Source: Panagrolaimus kolymaensis (taxonomy: Eukaryota > Nematoda > Chromadorea > Rhabditida > Panagrolaimidae). Taken from it: DNA of 64,000 nt. Under the pieces are notes generated by a model. The model was given only the letters and a program-made list of their open reading frames with translations. It ran no database searches and was not told the DNA's origin. Position numbers and translations under genes: made by a program. Below are positions 11,221 to 24,700 of this stretch, one piece after another. The DNA is taken from NCBI GenBank assembly GCA_028622995.1, contig JAJQJQ010000002.1:6386001-6450000 (forward strand). The letters run 5' to 3'. Within the stretch, counting starts at the first letter, position 1, and each line of letters opens with the position of its first letter.

Positions 11221-12218
11221 TAAAAATATGGAATACTAAATTTGTAATTTTTGAATTCAAACTTTGTCTTTTTTTATGTTTATAAAATTTTCTCTAATGA
11301 AGGCGTTTTTTAAATTGTGTAAAAGTAAAATAAAAGCTTTTTGTAATAATATCATTTCTTTTTTTAAACGTAAGCTTTGACAGAATTTAGACATCTGCGA
11401 ACCATTTTGATTTTGAATATGCAATTTGGAAAAAAAATAAATTACATACAAAACCATTATAAATTCAATACTCGAAGAACTTCTTTTAAAGACTTTTGAT
11501 GTTGAAAGACAGACACTGAATGCGCTAACTTCGTTCAATTACATATGATTTTTTTTAGTCAGCTAGAATTCGAGAAATAATATTTCAGCGACTTTGGTGG
11601 CAATAAAAAATTATGAAAAAAGGTAAGTAAAAAGAAATCTGGTGATCAAAAAAAAATAACAATAAGTATTTTGATCGAGAGGGAAAAAATGTACCAATCA
11701 AAGATTACTTAAATCAGTTATTAAGTTTATAACTATAAAGAACATTAAAGTTTATTGAAAAATTATAATAATAACAATAATAATATTTTTAATGTTTTAT
11801 GATTTTTTATTCATCTTTTTTTAATGACCACAAACAGATCAAATAATCGGTAAATCTTTTATTCAATTTTTTGATCTCTAAAAAAACATGAAAATAATGT
11901 TGCAAAGCGAGGCTATTGGCTTCCGAAGTTCATATTTTCGGCTGTAAAACAAGCAATGAAGCTTACTCATTTTTTTATGAAGCTTTATATTTATCCAGCT
12001 TGTGTGCTTCTTTTTTGTTGATTGCAACTCTCACCTCTCTATAAGCAAATAATTAATCATCAAACTTCAAGAGTCAAAGAAGAAAATATTTTGCGTTGAA
12101 AATATTCACATTTGTTTTTGTATTTTTTTCATGCCTACAAAGGATAATCTGTTTTTGTCATTGTTTATTATTCTTCCGCCTCTCTCTCATTTTTTAGGTG
12201 TCTAAAAAAATTTTTACG
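11221..12218. other. Intergenic region
   Basis: About 1 kb between two plus-strand secreted-protein genes. Contains an AATAATAATAACAATAATAAT stretch near 11766-11790. No coding exon or RNA gene convincingly seen. Confidence 0.45.
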
Positions 12219-12226
12219 TATAAAAG
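12219..12226 (+). promoter_or_regulatory. TATA box of FG/N/Q protein B
   Basis: TATAAAAG about 75-82 bp upstream of the ATG at 12301, the same motif and spacing as upstream of the paralogue at 4641. Confidence 0.6.
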
Positions 12227-12300
12227 CTTTGAGTTTTCTCTATTTTCTTCATCGAGCTTTTATTTCAAGTTCAATTCAGTTTTAAAAAATTCTTACAAAA

Positions 12301-13122
12301 ATGTCCCGATTTATTATTTCTTCTTTACTTCTCGCTTCAATTATATCTGCTCAAGATCTTAATAATCTTAATATGGGCGGCATTCCACCTTTTGGTGGTA
12401 TTGGTTCTTCGACATTGCCACCACCATTTGGAATTCCTGGTGGTCCCATGGGCAGCACATTCAGACCTCCAATGGGAATGGGAGGAAGTTTAGGTCAACC
12501 TGGATTCCCTAATAACAATGCCTTCCCAAATAATAACAATGCTTTCTCAAATAATAACAATGCCTTCCCAAATAGTAACAATCAGTTGCCAAATAATAAT
12601 AATCCATTCCCTATTAATAACAATGGAATGATGCCAAATAACAATCAAGGATTGGGATCATTGAGTGGTTTTACAAATGGGTTTGCTCCAAATATGCCTA
12701 TGAATCCAGCACCCACGGGTGGCATGTTTCCCATGAATAATCCATTCCTTGGTGGACAATCAACGACTCCTGGTCCATTTAATCCTATTGGCGGCGCCAC
12801 TCCTGCACCATTGGTTCTTAAAAAGCGTCAAGTTGGGCTTCCTCAACCTGGAACTATTAATGGACAAATGAGTGGCATGGGTGCTGCTCAACAACAACCA
12901 TTTGGAGTTGCTCAACAACAACCATTTGGAGTTGCTCAACAACAACCATTTGGAGTTGCTTCAAATCCTGGATTCAATGGACTTTCAGGACAAGGAACAT
13001 TCCAAAATTCAGCTTTTCCTGGAGCATTCCCAGGCAATTCTCAAGGTGCATTTGGTTCGCAAAATAATGGATTAGGAACAAACCCTCTTCAACCAGGTCA
13101 ACCCGGTCAGACTCTTGGATAA
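12301..13122 (+). CDS. Secreted FG/N/Q-rich low-complexity protein B
   Basis: Single-exon ORF of 273 aa. Signal peptide MSRFIISSLLLASIISA, then a Gly/Pro/Phe-rich N-terminal region, a run of N-N-N-A-F-x-N units (residue 75-110), a KKRQ basic site near residue 175-178, and three exact copies of the heptad AQQQPFGV followed by an FG/Q-rich tail. No cysteine. Layout and composition match protein A at 3553-4641 on the other strand, including a basic cleavage site at mid-length, so a diverged paralogue pair is likely. Probably extracellular matrix or surface; no enzymatic domain. AATAAA about 80 bp after the stop. Confidence 0.8.
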   Translation: MSRFIISSLLLASIISAQDLNNLNMGGIPPFGGIGSSTLPPPFGIPGGPMGSTFRPPMGMGGSLGQPGFPNNNAFPNNNNAFSNNNNAFPNSNNQLPNNNNPFPINNNGMMPNNNQGLGSLSGFTNGFAPNMPMNPAPTGGMFPMNNPFLGGQSTTPGPFNPIGGATPAPLVLKKRQVGLPQPGTINGQMSGMGAAQQQPFGVAQQQPFGVAQQQPFGVASNPGFNGLSGQGTFQNSAFPGAFPGNSQGAFGSQNNGLGTNPLQPGQPGQTLG

Positions 13123-13443
13123 AAGAAATCTACTTAATCTTTTGTTTTTTTATCTTTAACTTATGCATTTTGTTTTTATAATAATATTTGTTTTTGGGTA
13201 AAATAAAACTTTTAAATTAAATGAAAAACGTCAAAAAAATAAAAGGAGCATTTTATAAACAAGCAAATTTTTTTAAAACTAATAAACAAAGAAGTAAAAA
13301 AAATTGAGTATGTTTTGCTATATTAACAAATATATTTACCGGTGATTTTCACCATTAACGAATGTCTTTATTTTTTTTATATATATCAATTTCTTTATTG
13401 ATATTCACTTTTTGATTAGTAACCTACACTTGGATAAAAATTC

Positions 13444-13587
13444 ATGCCTAAAAAAATCAACGAAATTGAACTTTTTTTATTCCCAGGTAAAGGTAGCATT
13501 GTTGTCGAAGAAGAAAGAAATAAGCAATCGGCTTTGATTGAAGCCATGATTTCACAAAAAAAGGATCAAATTGCACTATCCACTTGA
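13444..13587 (+). CDS. Possible small protein (47 aa)
   Basis: Uninterrupted ORF from ATG at 13444 to TGA at 13585. The product has an N-terminal PKKINEIELFLFPG segment and a charged helix-prone C-terminal half (GSIVVEEERNKQSALIEAM, then KKDQIALST). The composition is unlike the surrounding AT-rich DNA. Alternatively the part after CCCAG|GTAAAGG could be a lone exon. No family recognised. Confidence 0.3.
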   Translation: MPKKINEIELFLFPGKGSIVVEEERNKQSALIEAMISQKKDQIALST

Positions 13588-16500
13588 CCGGAGAAAAAAT
13601 GAAAAGCTTTTTTTCGAACATGCATGCTTTTTTTTGTAATGCAATTTCTGGAATAGAAAAAAAATATATACAAAATGGGAAACCTGATTTTTTTGTTTGA
13701 AAATTTATGTACAGTATTTTTTAAGCCAGCATTTTTTCCATAAAAATCATACTTATCTTGATGAAGTCGCATTTTGTAACTATCACTTACTTACTTTAAG
13801 CTTCTAAAATTAGCGTTCACCTAAAAACTAACTCCATCGTGAGATTTTACTTTGTATTTCTAAATAATCCTTTTCCAACAACAAACAAAAAAGTTATTAC
13901 CAAATCACAACTTTTTGGTATGTCTTTATTTTCGATTCAGTAAGCCTTGTTTTTCCTCTCTTTTCTTTTCTCATTTCCCTTAATTCTTTATTTCTTTCTT
14001 TAATTTTCAATTCGATTCAATTTCGTTTAATCCAATAATCTTACGTCTTACGTGCGAGCTCAGCTTCTTTACTCTTTTCTTTCTTTTTTTTCGCATCGAT
14101 CTATTGTCTTCCCTTTTTTGACTTTATTCTTATTTGATCAAAAAATCTTTTTTATATTTATTCAAAGCTCAGATTGCAGCTTACAAATTTTAGTAACATA
14201 AAATCTTTATTTTTGTCAATCAAAAATTGGGTCTTTTTGATTTTTCGAAACAATTATGTTTTTAATAATTTTTTTAGTAGCATGTTTTCGAGAATGTGAC
14301 TTTCTACCAAATTATGAGTCATGGTTTATGGGTATGAAACCAAAAAATCTGAAATATTTTGCTTTAAATTTTTCCATGCTTTTAGTTTTAAAAATCTTTA
14401 AGAAAAGTGCTTCGAAAAATAGAAAAAATAATTGTTTACTATTTTTAGGACTCTTTACTTCATTTTATTGTCGACCCATCAAAAATCCCATTAAAAATAT
14501 ACTTCAAAATTAATCCCACTTCTCCCCCATTTTTTTGTTTTGAAACCCATAAACTTTTTTACCCACCAAATTAGTATTATTCATTTTTTGTGATTTTTTT
14601 TCTTTCTCTCGTGTTTTTTCTTCTTCTTCAACATTGCAGCAAGTTTTTTTTCTTATGACTGTCAATTTTTTGGCGGTGTCCTGAATTAGCCTGCTTGCTT
14701 GTATATGGCGATGGTGTTCAAAAAATGGATGGACGACTACGACGACAAGACACGGGTCACGCAAATCTCAAGTGGACCTTGTTCGTTGTGTTGGGGCGAA
14801 GACGATGAAGACGAGTGAAGCAAGAAAGATTTTTTTCTCTTTTTCTTTTACCCTCCGGTGTTAGTTTAATGATGAATGAGTAAGAAAAAAAATGTTAACA
14901 AAAAAAGAAATCCCTGAAAAAAATGGTTATTACAAAAAAATTGTTAAGAGTAACAAATAAGTAGTAAGTAGTAAATGTCATCATCTCTCAATCGTAAAAA
15001 TCAAGTGGATGAAAAAGGCGCGATTTAGATGAAAATGAAGTGAATGATTATCGAAACACGAATATTATTTTTTAGGAGTTTTTTTTAACCTTTCTTTTAC
15101 TTCTTGAGGTTATGTTTATGATTGTCTCAGGAATCTTCAAATGTAAAGGGGCGTGGAGATTTGTGGTTTATGTGTATATTTTGGTTTGACGTTATTTTGA
15201 GTTGATTTTTAAATTTGGTGTTTGCTTGGATAAATGAACCGATTATGAGTTTGAGTTTGAGTAAGTAAAGTGTTTGATTGGGAATTCTGTTTTAAACTAG
15301 CGAATTTTTTATTTTCAAATTAGTATTTTTTTACATGTTTGATTTTATTGAACTTTAAAGTTTTCACACTGCAATTTCTAAAATTTATTTATGCCTTTCT
15401 TTAATATTTGATTTTTAAATAATCTTATAACTAAGTAATGATATGCTAAAGATGTTGATTAAAATTATCAATGTGATGATGGATACGGTAGCAGCAATTT
15501 CAAAACAACTACATACTGCTTATGTGAGAAATGGCTGTGTACCTAATTGCTTTTAATTTAATCTTTCTGTTTACTGCCTCTTAAAAATTCATTGAAATCT
15601 AATAACAAATTATAATTTGATTCTCAAAATATTATGAAGACAATGTTCGATTATCGTTTGTTATAAAAATTATCAATGCGATGATAGATAAAAGCTGTTA
15701 ACTTTGATGACATTCTTATAATTATTTTTTGAGCCTTTTCGAATGAAAGAAACACTCCTGTATTTTTTTAAGATGTCTCAAACTTTAATGGGACAAAGTT
15801 GAACGCTGTTTGAATTATTTTTTTTAAATTCAAATTAGGCTATCGCTTTTCTGTTATACTACTGCTGCTTGAAATTTTTTTTACAATAGTTTTACATGCC
15901 AAGCAGCTTCTAACCGATCCCAGAAAACTTTTGAAACCATCAGTACTCAGCAGTCTTGTTTTTTTTTATTCCAAGCAAAACACAAAACCTAAATCTAAAC
16001 CTGTATCTCCTTTTTGTTACTCTCATGCTCGCATTTCTTCCTTGAAAAAAAATCAAAGACCTTGTTTTTTTCTAAAAATAAACATCTTCAACAATAACTG
16101 TTTCAAATTTTTACATTCTATTTTGTATTTTGTTTTTTTGTTGTCTAAGTTTTTATTTGAAGAAGCGCGCAACTAACTAACAAGTCTCCTTTATTCTGGA
16201 TGATGAATAACTACCCATTTTAGTCATCGTCGCTGATTTCACCAATTCATTGTATCTCAAATTATCATTACTTTGCTTCTTTGATTTTTATTTTGTAGCT
16301 TTGCTTTTGCTCTTTAAAAAAGATTTTAAACTTCTGAAGCAAATAATGACTATTTTTGAAGAAGCTTTTTTTGGGGACAATCTTTTTTTACCTAAAAAAT
16401 GTAATACATATTTACCAGAGAATTTTACAAATATTTTTTATTTTAAAGTGATGACCATCCTTACTCGATTCCCATTCACGTATTATTATTATTACTTTTC

Positions 16501-18736
16501 CTTTTTTTTATTTTATTTTTTTAAACAGAAAATTTTTTTTACGTTTACGTTTCGTGATTCCTCTCATCACTTATCCGCATCCATTTCTCATATCTCATCC
16601 TCATTATAATATATATATTCCACTTCAGAGAGGATGATGGTGATCATCATCTTATCCTTCTTCTTCCACTACCACTCTTCTAAAAACAAGTCAAACATTC
16701 TCATTCACTTTTTTTGCCGAGAAATTTTTTTAAACGTTTTTGGAAAATATTCTTCTTGCATCGCCGCTTGCTTGCTTGCTTATGTTGTTGTTTTCCATAT
16801 TTAAAAAAGAAAGTGAGATGGCTGAGATTTAGCAGCGTTCGTTGTTCATTTTTTTTCACCGCCACCGTTACCATTTACAACCATCGGTCATCATCATCAT
16901 CGACGTCGTTGATGAAATCGAATGGGGGCAAAAGAGAGAGACTTTCGCTTCCACTTGAGATTTAGTTCGGTCATTTTTTTGGCGCTGGCTTGCTCCTTCT
17001 CCTTCGATATTGCTTGCGCAGTCAATCATCAACAAAAGCGAGATAGAGAGAAATCAAAGTAGTGTGGTACTCGCCTTTTTTGTCTTTACGTCTCTCTTAA
17101 TTCCAAATTATCTTTTTTCTTTCTTTCCTCTAGGCTTTATCCCCTTTGCTCTCTTTCTCTCTCTCACTTTTTTTAAAAGAGAAAGGTAAGCTTGAAAGAA
17201 ATAATTATTGTGAAACAGAAAAATGTCGATCGAGAAAGAGATTTGTCAAAGCTCACCCTTAAATTGACCACCACCAACCAACACAATAACGAAAAATAAA
17301 AAGTCGGAGATTTACTTTTTTAGTGTTGTTTTTCTTATTTTCTTTTTTTTTGTATAGGAAAGAAGAAAATCAAGCTTTCAAAAAAAAAAGAAGAGATAAG
17401 TGCGGATAAAATCCTTGAAGCCATGAGTATTATTTTAAAATTGATAGCTACATTTATCAAGTTTAAATTTCCTACTCTACAGTATTTATTTTAAGTGCTT
17501 TTGTTTATTTCATTTCATCCATGTCTTTTTTTTGACAGATCTTCGATAATTTATTTTTTTTGTTCATTCATTTTGAATCAATGAAACCATTTTTATCGTG
17601 ACATTTGTTTTAACGAAATCATCGCCACCTTCTGGAAGAATAAAACCTTTTTCCCATTTTTGTTTTGAAGTGGCTTATTTTTTGTATGACCGCGCTTTCT
17701 CTTATTGACCGTGTTTTTAACCCATTGAGTTTAGTTAGTTTATGACCATGCTTAATTTTTACCCGCTTTTTTTTTAATTTTCAAGAACCAAACAAGTGTT
17801 CTCTCTCTCTCCTTATCCCGAAGGTGTTTTTTTTATATTCATTTGATTTTAAACTTTCAAGAAATATTTCAAAGTTTTTCTCAAGGATTTTATTTAAAGT
17901 ATTAATGTTTTTGAAATTCAGCTTATATCAAAAAGTCCAGTTATTTTGTTGTTTATTCTTTCTTTGTTTAGTTCCATAATTCTTTAAATACATAGATTTA
18001 GGATTAAAATATTTTTAGATGGTTCCTATAAAGGGTATCATGTTTTTGCGATTAAAATTCATTACATTTTGATAAATTTCCGATCGCTTTCAATCGTCTT
18101 TCTTTCTGATTGGTTTTTGTTTTGTAATTTTTACAAATTTTATGATTTACCGTTATTTGTTGATGTTATTTTTTTACTTTTGGATAGCAAATAACATTTC
18201 CGTTTTAAAGCCCAAAATTTTTCTATTCAAGAGTTATTTACTATTTTTTTAAAGATGTTTATTTTCTAGCCTAAATTTATGTATCATTAACTAGTTTAGC
18301 TCTTTCATCATCTTTAATTGAAACAAGTAAATGTCAAAAGATTTTTCTGCTTCCGTTTTTTTTAATTTGGGATAAAATTTGACAGAGAGAAAAAGCCCCT
18401 CTTAAAAGTTTAAACCAGAACTCTCTCTTTCAGCCCATGAAACTATTTTGTCGGTTTTATTGCTATTTACGATCATTTTCCCTTTAATTTTCTTTGATCC
18501 ACTTCGATTTGCTTTGAAATTGTAATCTTTATATTTCGTTTGTTTTTGTGATTTATTATTCGAGCTTTGATTGATTAAAATATTCATATTTCAGCACACT
18601 TACCACAAACACAAAAAAGCCAAAAGTCTACCATAAACAAGGCTTTTACAACTTATAATTTCCCTATTATTTCATTTTTAAAATTAATAATTTTATGGTC
18701 TCAAATTATCTGATTTAAACCAAACACACAATAAAA
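13588..18736. other. 5-kb T-rich non-coding region before the giant gene
   Basis: No convincing exon in either direction over about 5 kb. The plus strand is markedly T-rich, with many runs of 6-12 T and pyrimidine tracts such as CTCTTTCTCTCTCTC near 17150-17167 and TCTCTCTCTCC near 17797-17808. Sense strands of nematode introns have this T bias, so part of this region may be a long first intron or leader of the gene that starts at 18737, or its cis-regulatory region. No RNA gene, transposon end or tandem array recognised. Confidence 0.4.
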
Positions 18737-21700
18737 ATGAATAGAAGTAAAATGCGCCTTTTATGGGCGCAAATATTATGGATTTTATTAGCTTTGGATT
18801 CAGTCAAAGGTTAGTGCCTTTTTTTATTTCTTAATTCACAATGAAAATATTTGATTTCAGCTCTCATTGTTCAACAAAATCAGCCATGTAATAAAGATAG
18901 AGATATTTTATTAGCTGAAGATCCAACCGGTGATAAACAAGCTTTCCTTAGATGCGTTGGAGTTGGAGTGGGGTGAGCTTTAAAAAAAGGCTGATTTACT
19001 TGTAAAAATATTTTTATATTCAAACTATTTTCATCATCGATCTCACCATTATCAGTCCTACTAAATTTCTTAATTTTAATTTTTTTTAGGACAATTGGAT
19101 TTTGGGAAAGAAGATTTTGTCCAAATGATATGACATTTGATTTTGTAAATCAACAATGTAAAACGCCAATTGCAAGTCAGATAGTGAATATATTTTCTGG
19201 TCAATCCAATAGCCTTAATCCAGATATAATGGATTCACGTAATTTACCCGCATTTGCAATTCTTAATGGAACCTGCGCTAAAGGTGAACAATGCATCGGC
19301 GGGACTGTCTGTGACCTTGAAATCATGAGATGTTTATGCCCAATTGGAAGCATAACCAATCTCGAAACACTTTCTTGCATTGAAACTAATACCTTTGGAA
19401 TTCCAAGTGGAACACCAGGAAATTTACCTCAAGCTAAAATATATCCAGCTCCTCCACAAATGGGAGGTGCAACACCAAGTTATTTCCGTGGAAATGAAAA
19501 TAATCAATATGGCTTTATTCCTCAACAAAGCCATAGCTTTAATTCTTATGGCCCTGGACCAATTGGAAGCTTCCAACAAAATACTAATAATAATGGAAAC
19601 AGCAATTTTGGTAGCAATCAAAACACCTTCCCAAATAATAACCGTAATAATAATAATAATCAAGGAAGTTATGGAAATAATCAAGGCTATAATAATAATA
19701 ATGGAAATTATGGTAATAATGGCCAACAACAACCACAACAACAATCATCTGGTTTTAATTCATTTATTCCAAAATCAGTTATTGATACTTTTATGGGAAA
19801 TAATAATAATAATCAACAAAAATCAGGTGTATTCTTACCCGAGCCATCTCCAATTGAACCTGTATCAGTTTTGGGTAAGTTTGAATGTAAAAAAAAAATG
19901 AATCTTAAAAACATACTTTTGGAAACTTTATCATACCTTTTAAATTTTCTTTCCAAAGCACATTCTTCGGTATCACACACATGAATCAATTCGCAGCTAT
20001 GCTTATAATTATTCTTGGGGATTCTATCATTTTGCACAACTCTTTTTTTCTTTATAGTTAAGCCAGGTGGATCATGTGCAAAAGGCGAACAATGTGGTGG
20101 AGGATCACTATGCACCAATCCAATGAAACTTTGCCTTTGTCCTGGTGAACTTGAAGATCATGGAGGACAATGTGTACTTCCAACTTCACAAAATGGTGGC
20201 TATACTTCTTACAATAATTTCGTAACTACCACACCTTTACCAACTTTACTTCCATCAAATATTCAAATGCAAACTCAACCACCTCCACCAGTTGTTATCA
20301 TCACTCAACCACCACCTCCACCGCCACAACCGATACCTCATGCAGTTACAACTCAAGCTCCACCACAAATTATTAGAGGTAAGCTTTAGCATTTTTCTAT
20401 GATTTTTTGAAAACGACTAACATTGGTTACTAATTTTCTGGTGCCTTAATTTTCATTTATTTTTTTATTGGTTTAATTTTTCTGTTTAATATTAGCTAAC
20501 AAAAAAATAAGAAAAAAAGCTAACTTTTTATTTTTTTAATTTTAAATATAAAACTAGCACTTTAATGCATCCGCTTTTTGCTTTTTTTTAGTCGGTATTG
20601 GAGCTTATTGTAATCAGTATGCAGAATGTGATTATGATTCAACTTGCATTTTGAGTCGATGTCAATGCATTGAACCTTTGACTGAACATAATGGTAAATG
20701 TGTGCTTAAATTAGCTCCAACTGAAGTTGGTAAGTGCATATTCTCCGCTGCTTTAGCTTCAGCTTAAATTACACATTAGAAAATTCCTTGTCCATGTCCA
20801 AAATTCAAATGAATCCCAAATTTCCCTTTCCACAAAATAAATAACTTTAGTACACACTTTTAATTTTTAAAATATGTAAATAATTTAGGTCCTGGTGAAT
20901 TATGTGATAATGGTGAAATTTGTGGTAAAGGATCAATTTGTGATTCGGTTATTCCAGTATGCGTTTGTCCAGCTGGTACAGATTTGAATGATGGAGTTTG
21001 TGTTAAAATTCAACAAACTTATGCTCCTTCAGCCCAAACATATCCTCCAAGACAACCTCAAACATATCCTCCACCATCGCCCCAACAACCACAAACTTCA
21101 TACCAAACTTATCAAACATTACCACCAACCATGACGATGCGTAAGCGTTTAATTTTCTGAATAAATTATAACCACTAAAAATTTATAGGTCCATCACCAC
21201 GTCCTGCTCCTCAACCATTTTCACAAGTGGTCCCACAAGTTTATAATAATCTTGGAACTGCACCACCTGCAGCTCCACCATCTTACACTTATACTCCACA
21301 ACCTCGAACTATTCCACCAACAATTCCATCAACAACTAAATCAAATTATATGAAAATTCAATTAGGTGGAAGTAAACAAGCTGGAGTTGGAGTTCGTTGT
21401 TCATTAAATACCGATTGCATGATTGGAGCTTATTGTAATGGTAATACTCATCCACCCACGTGTCAATGCCTTTCCACTCATGTTAATGTAAATGGCCGAT
21501 GTGAAAAAGGTTAGTAAAATAAATTTCAAAAAGACTATCTTGGTTTTTGAAGTGAAAAAAAATCTATTTGGGCTCTATCCTATTTTTTCTTTCTTTCTTT
21601 TTCAGTCATTTATCCAGGTCAAACAGGTTGTGAACATGATTTGCAATGTACCACAGCTTATGCAGGCACTACATGTCAAAATAGGCATTGTGTTTGCCCT

Positions 21701-24700
21701 GAAGGTTCAAAAGCTATTGAACAAACTTGTGTTTCAGGTAGGAGAAAAACTTTCATCTTTAAAAATTGTTATTGTTTTCAATTTTCCCTTTTTTCCAAAA
21801 AAAAGCTTTCATCATTTTTTGATGTAAGTTTGTAACTTTCAATCCCATTGTATTTAACTCTATTTTTTCCTTTCCCTTTTTTAGAGTTTAGCTCACCTGG
21901 AGGATCATGTAATCGTGAAAAAATTACTAACACCACCGTTTCGATCCCCGTGTGTTTAGGAGGTTCCATCTGTCGTAGCAAAAGATGTGAATGTCCTGAA
22001 CCTTTAATTCTTGTTGGAAAGCAATGTGTTAATGGAACAAAATATTATTTGGAGAAAAAAGCATTAATTGATTTAAAAATTGATAAGAAAGTAAAAATAG
22101 AAAGAACAAGGCAGCGACGAGATACTTCATTGATAAAAGAAATCCAAAAACAACAAAAACGGTCACTCGAATGTTATCCCGATCAAAAACAATGTGCAGA
22201 TGGAAAAGGAATTTGTATTGGAGAAATTTGTCAATGTTTAAAAAATTATATTTATAAAAATGGAAAATGCATAAATGAAGTCGTGCCGCTTGGAGCTTCA
22301 TGTGACCCTGAAATTGAATCACCCACATGTATTTTCAATGCCACTTGTCTCAATGGGGTTTGTGTTTGTAGTCCAGGAAAGCAATGCGTAAATAAAGAAA
22401 TCAAACGTTCACCCGTAAATGTTAAAGCCTATTATGAACCATGTGCCACTGGAGATGTATGTTTGAATGGAACTATTTGCATTGAAGGAATTTGTGGATG
22501 TCCCGTTGGATATATTTTTGATGATGATATTTGTATAAAATCAAGTGGAACTTTTCGCTCGATTAATAGTCAATGCCTCGGATCTGACAGATGTTCAGGT
22601 GGCTCAATTTGTGCAAATTCCATTTGTTCATGTGTTGATGGATCCGTTGAAGCTCAAGGCCGATGCCGCCAACGTCCAGGTGGGCGATGTTCGTATGGAC
22701 AAACATGTGCTGGAGGCTCAATATGTCAACTTGGACTTTGTCAATGTCCTCCAGGAAAGCGATTATTAAATCATCATTGCAGTGTTTCGGTTGCAAAACC
22801 AGGTGAATCTTGCCAATCTGGTCAAAAATGTATCAATGGTGGCATATGTCGATTTGGAATATGCATGTGTACAGCTGATTATTATATCAATAATGGAAAA
22901 TGTGAAAAACAAGGTGGCAAACATACCTTAAATAAACATGTTGATACTAAAGCTATGGGACATACAAAACAGCCACCAGCAGCTCATCAACCACCAAAAA
23001 GCTTAGTGGAATCCACTACAAGTTCAGCAAAAGTTTTTATTTCAACTGGAAAACTCATTCATGCAAAGCCCGGACAACTTTGTTTTGATGATGAAATTTG
23101 TATTGGTGGAAGTATATGTAAAGAAGGATATTGTATTTGTAAAGAAGAAGAAATAATTATCGATGATAAATGCATCGGGAACGATAAAGATGCACTCAAA
23201 GTTATTTCAGAAATAAAAAAATCTGCTCCTGGGCAATATTGCGCTGATGAAACGGCATGTACTGGAAATAGCGTTTGCATGGGAAATGTTTGTGTTTGTC
23301 CTGCTGGAACTGAATTGCTTCAAAATGAATGCCAAGAACCTCCACCTCATTCGAATGCAACTCCAACACCACCATCTGCTCGATCGCCAGGTTTTCCTGG
23401 ACAAGAAACAGATTCCCGAGTTCCTGGATCACATTGTCAACTAACTTTGCATTGCCCATATCGAACTGAATGTATTCGAGGAGTTTGTCGCTGTAAAAGA
23501 GGTGAAACAGTTGTATCAGGAACTTGTCGAAAAGCTATTCATGAAATTATGCCTGGCGGCCATTGTGATCCCAAAAAAGGTTTAGACTGTATTGGTGAAT
23601 CCCAATGTTATTATGGAATATGTGTTTGTCTTTATGGATTAGTAAATAATGGAAAGGAATGTGAATCCCCTGACTCTCATATGTACAATGTTAGTCCAGG
23701 TGGAGAATGTTCAGCTGAAGCTCATTGTGCAGAAAACAGTTATTGCAGCAGTGGAATTTGTCGGTGTAATGATAATTATGTGGTTGATGTAAATCATAAA
23801 TGTGTACCTAAAAGTTCAACAGTTCCATTTTATGCTTATCCTGGAAAAACATTAATTCCCAAAGGCGTGAATCCAAAAATTGTTTATGGTCCTGGAAGTT
23901 CATCATTAATTCCACATTCAGAGGATGGAAAATTTCATCAAATTTTAACCGCCAATCAAATGAGCATAAATGTTGTGGATCAAGAAACTTTAAAAGCTTT
24001 ATTAACGAGAGAGCTTGGAAGAGTTCCAGTTTTGAATGAACTTTGTGAAAATGTATGTGATGGTGGAGCAAAATGTATAAATTCAAAATGTCAATGTGAA
24101 GAAGGATTTCAAGCGTATGATGAAAAATGTTTTCATATGCCAACTCAAAATTCAGGAGGATTCCATGCTTATCCTAAACTACCATCATCTCCATCATCTC
24201 AAACAGCAACGAATACGTATTCATCATTTCCACAATCTCAATCAAAAGCAATAATGGAAGAACCAGAATGGAAAAGTCGAGGACAACCTGGAAAAGCTTG
24301 TGCCCCAGCAGGGATTTGTTTTAATTCTGCTGTTTGCATTCAAAATTTATGTGTTTGTCGCCCTGGGTATCGAGCGTCAAATGGCTATTGTGAAATGGCA
24401 AAAGTTTCACTCGGGCAAAGCTGCTTTTTGAATGAACAATGCAATGAAAGTTCATGCGTAAATGGAAAATGTATTTGTGTTGCTGGAGTTGATGAACATG
24501 GTTATTCTCGATGTCCAAAAAAAGGAATAACTCGACCCGGTGAAGATTGCATCCACAATCAAATGTGCGGATATAATTCTATTTGTGGAAGTTTCAGTGG
24601 AGTTTGTGAATGTCCAGTTGGAATGGAAACCTTTCTTCAAGCTGGAGAATGTCGAGCTGCCACTCGTCCAAAAGGACCTGCATGTTTTTCAAGTGCGAAT

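Noticed and set aside
11257..11538. 93-aa minus-strand ORF
   Set aside because: No splice context, start or composition supporting coding; it lies in the 3' flank of a small gene.
14256..16965. Several 80-120 aa plus-strand ORFs (14256, 15931, 16250, 16714)
   Set aside because: They are F/L/K/S-rich translations of T-rich DNA with no domain or splice support.
19424..19744. 106-aa minus-strand ORF rich in I and L
   Set aside because: It is the reverse reading of the Asn-rich repeat in exon 3 of the giant gene.
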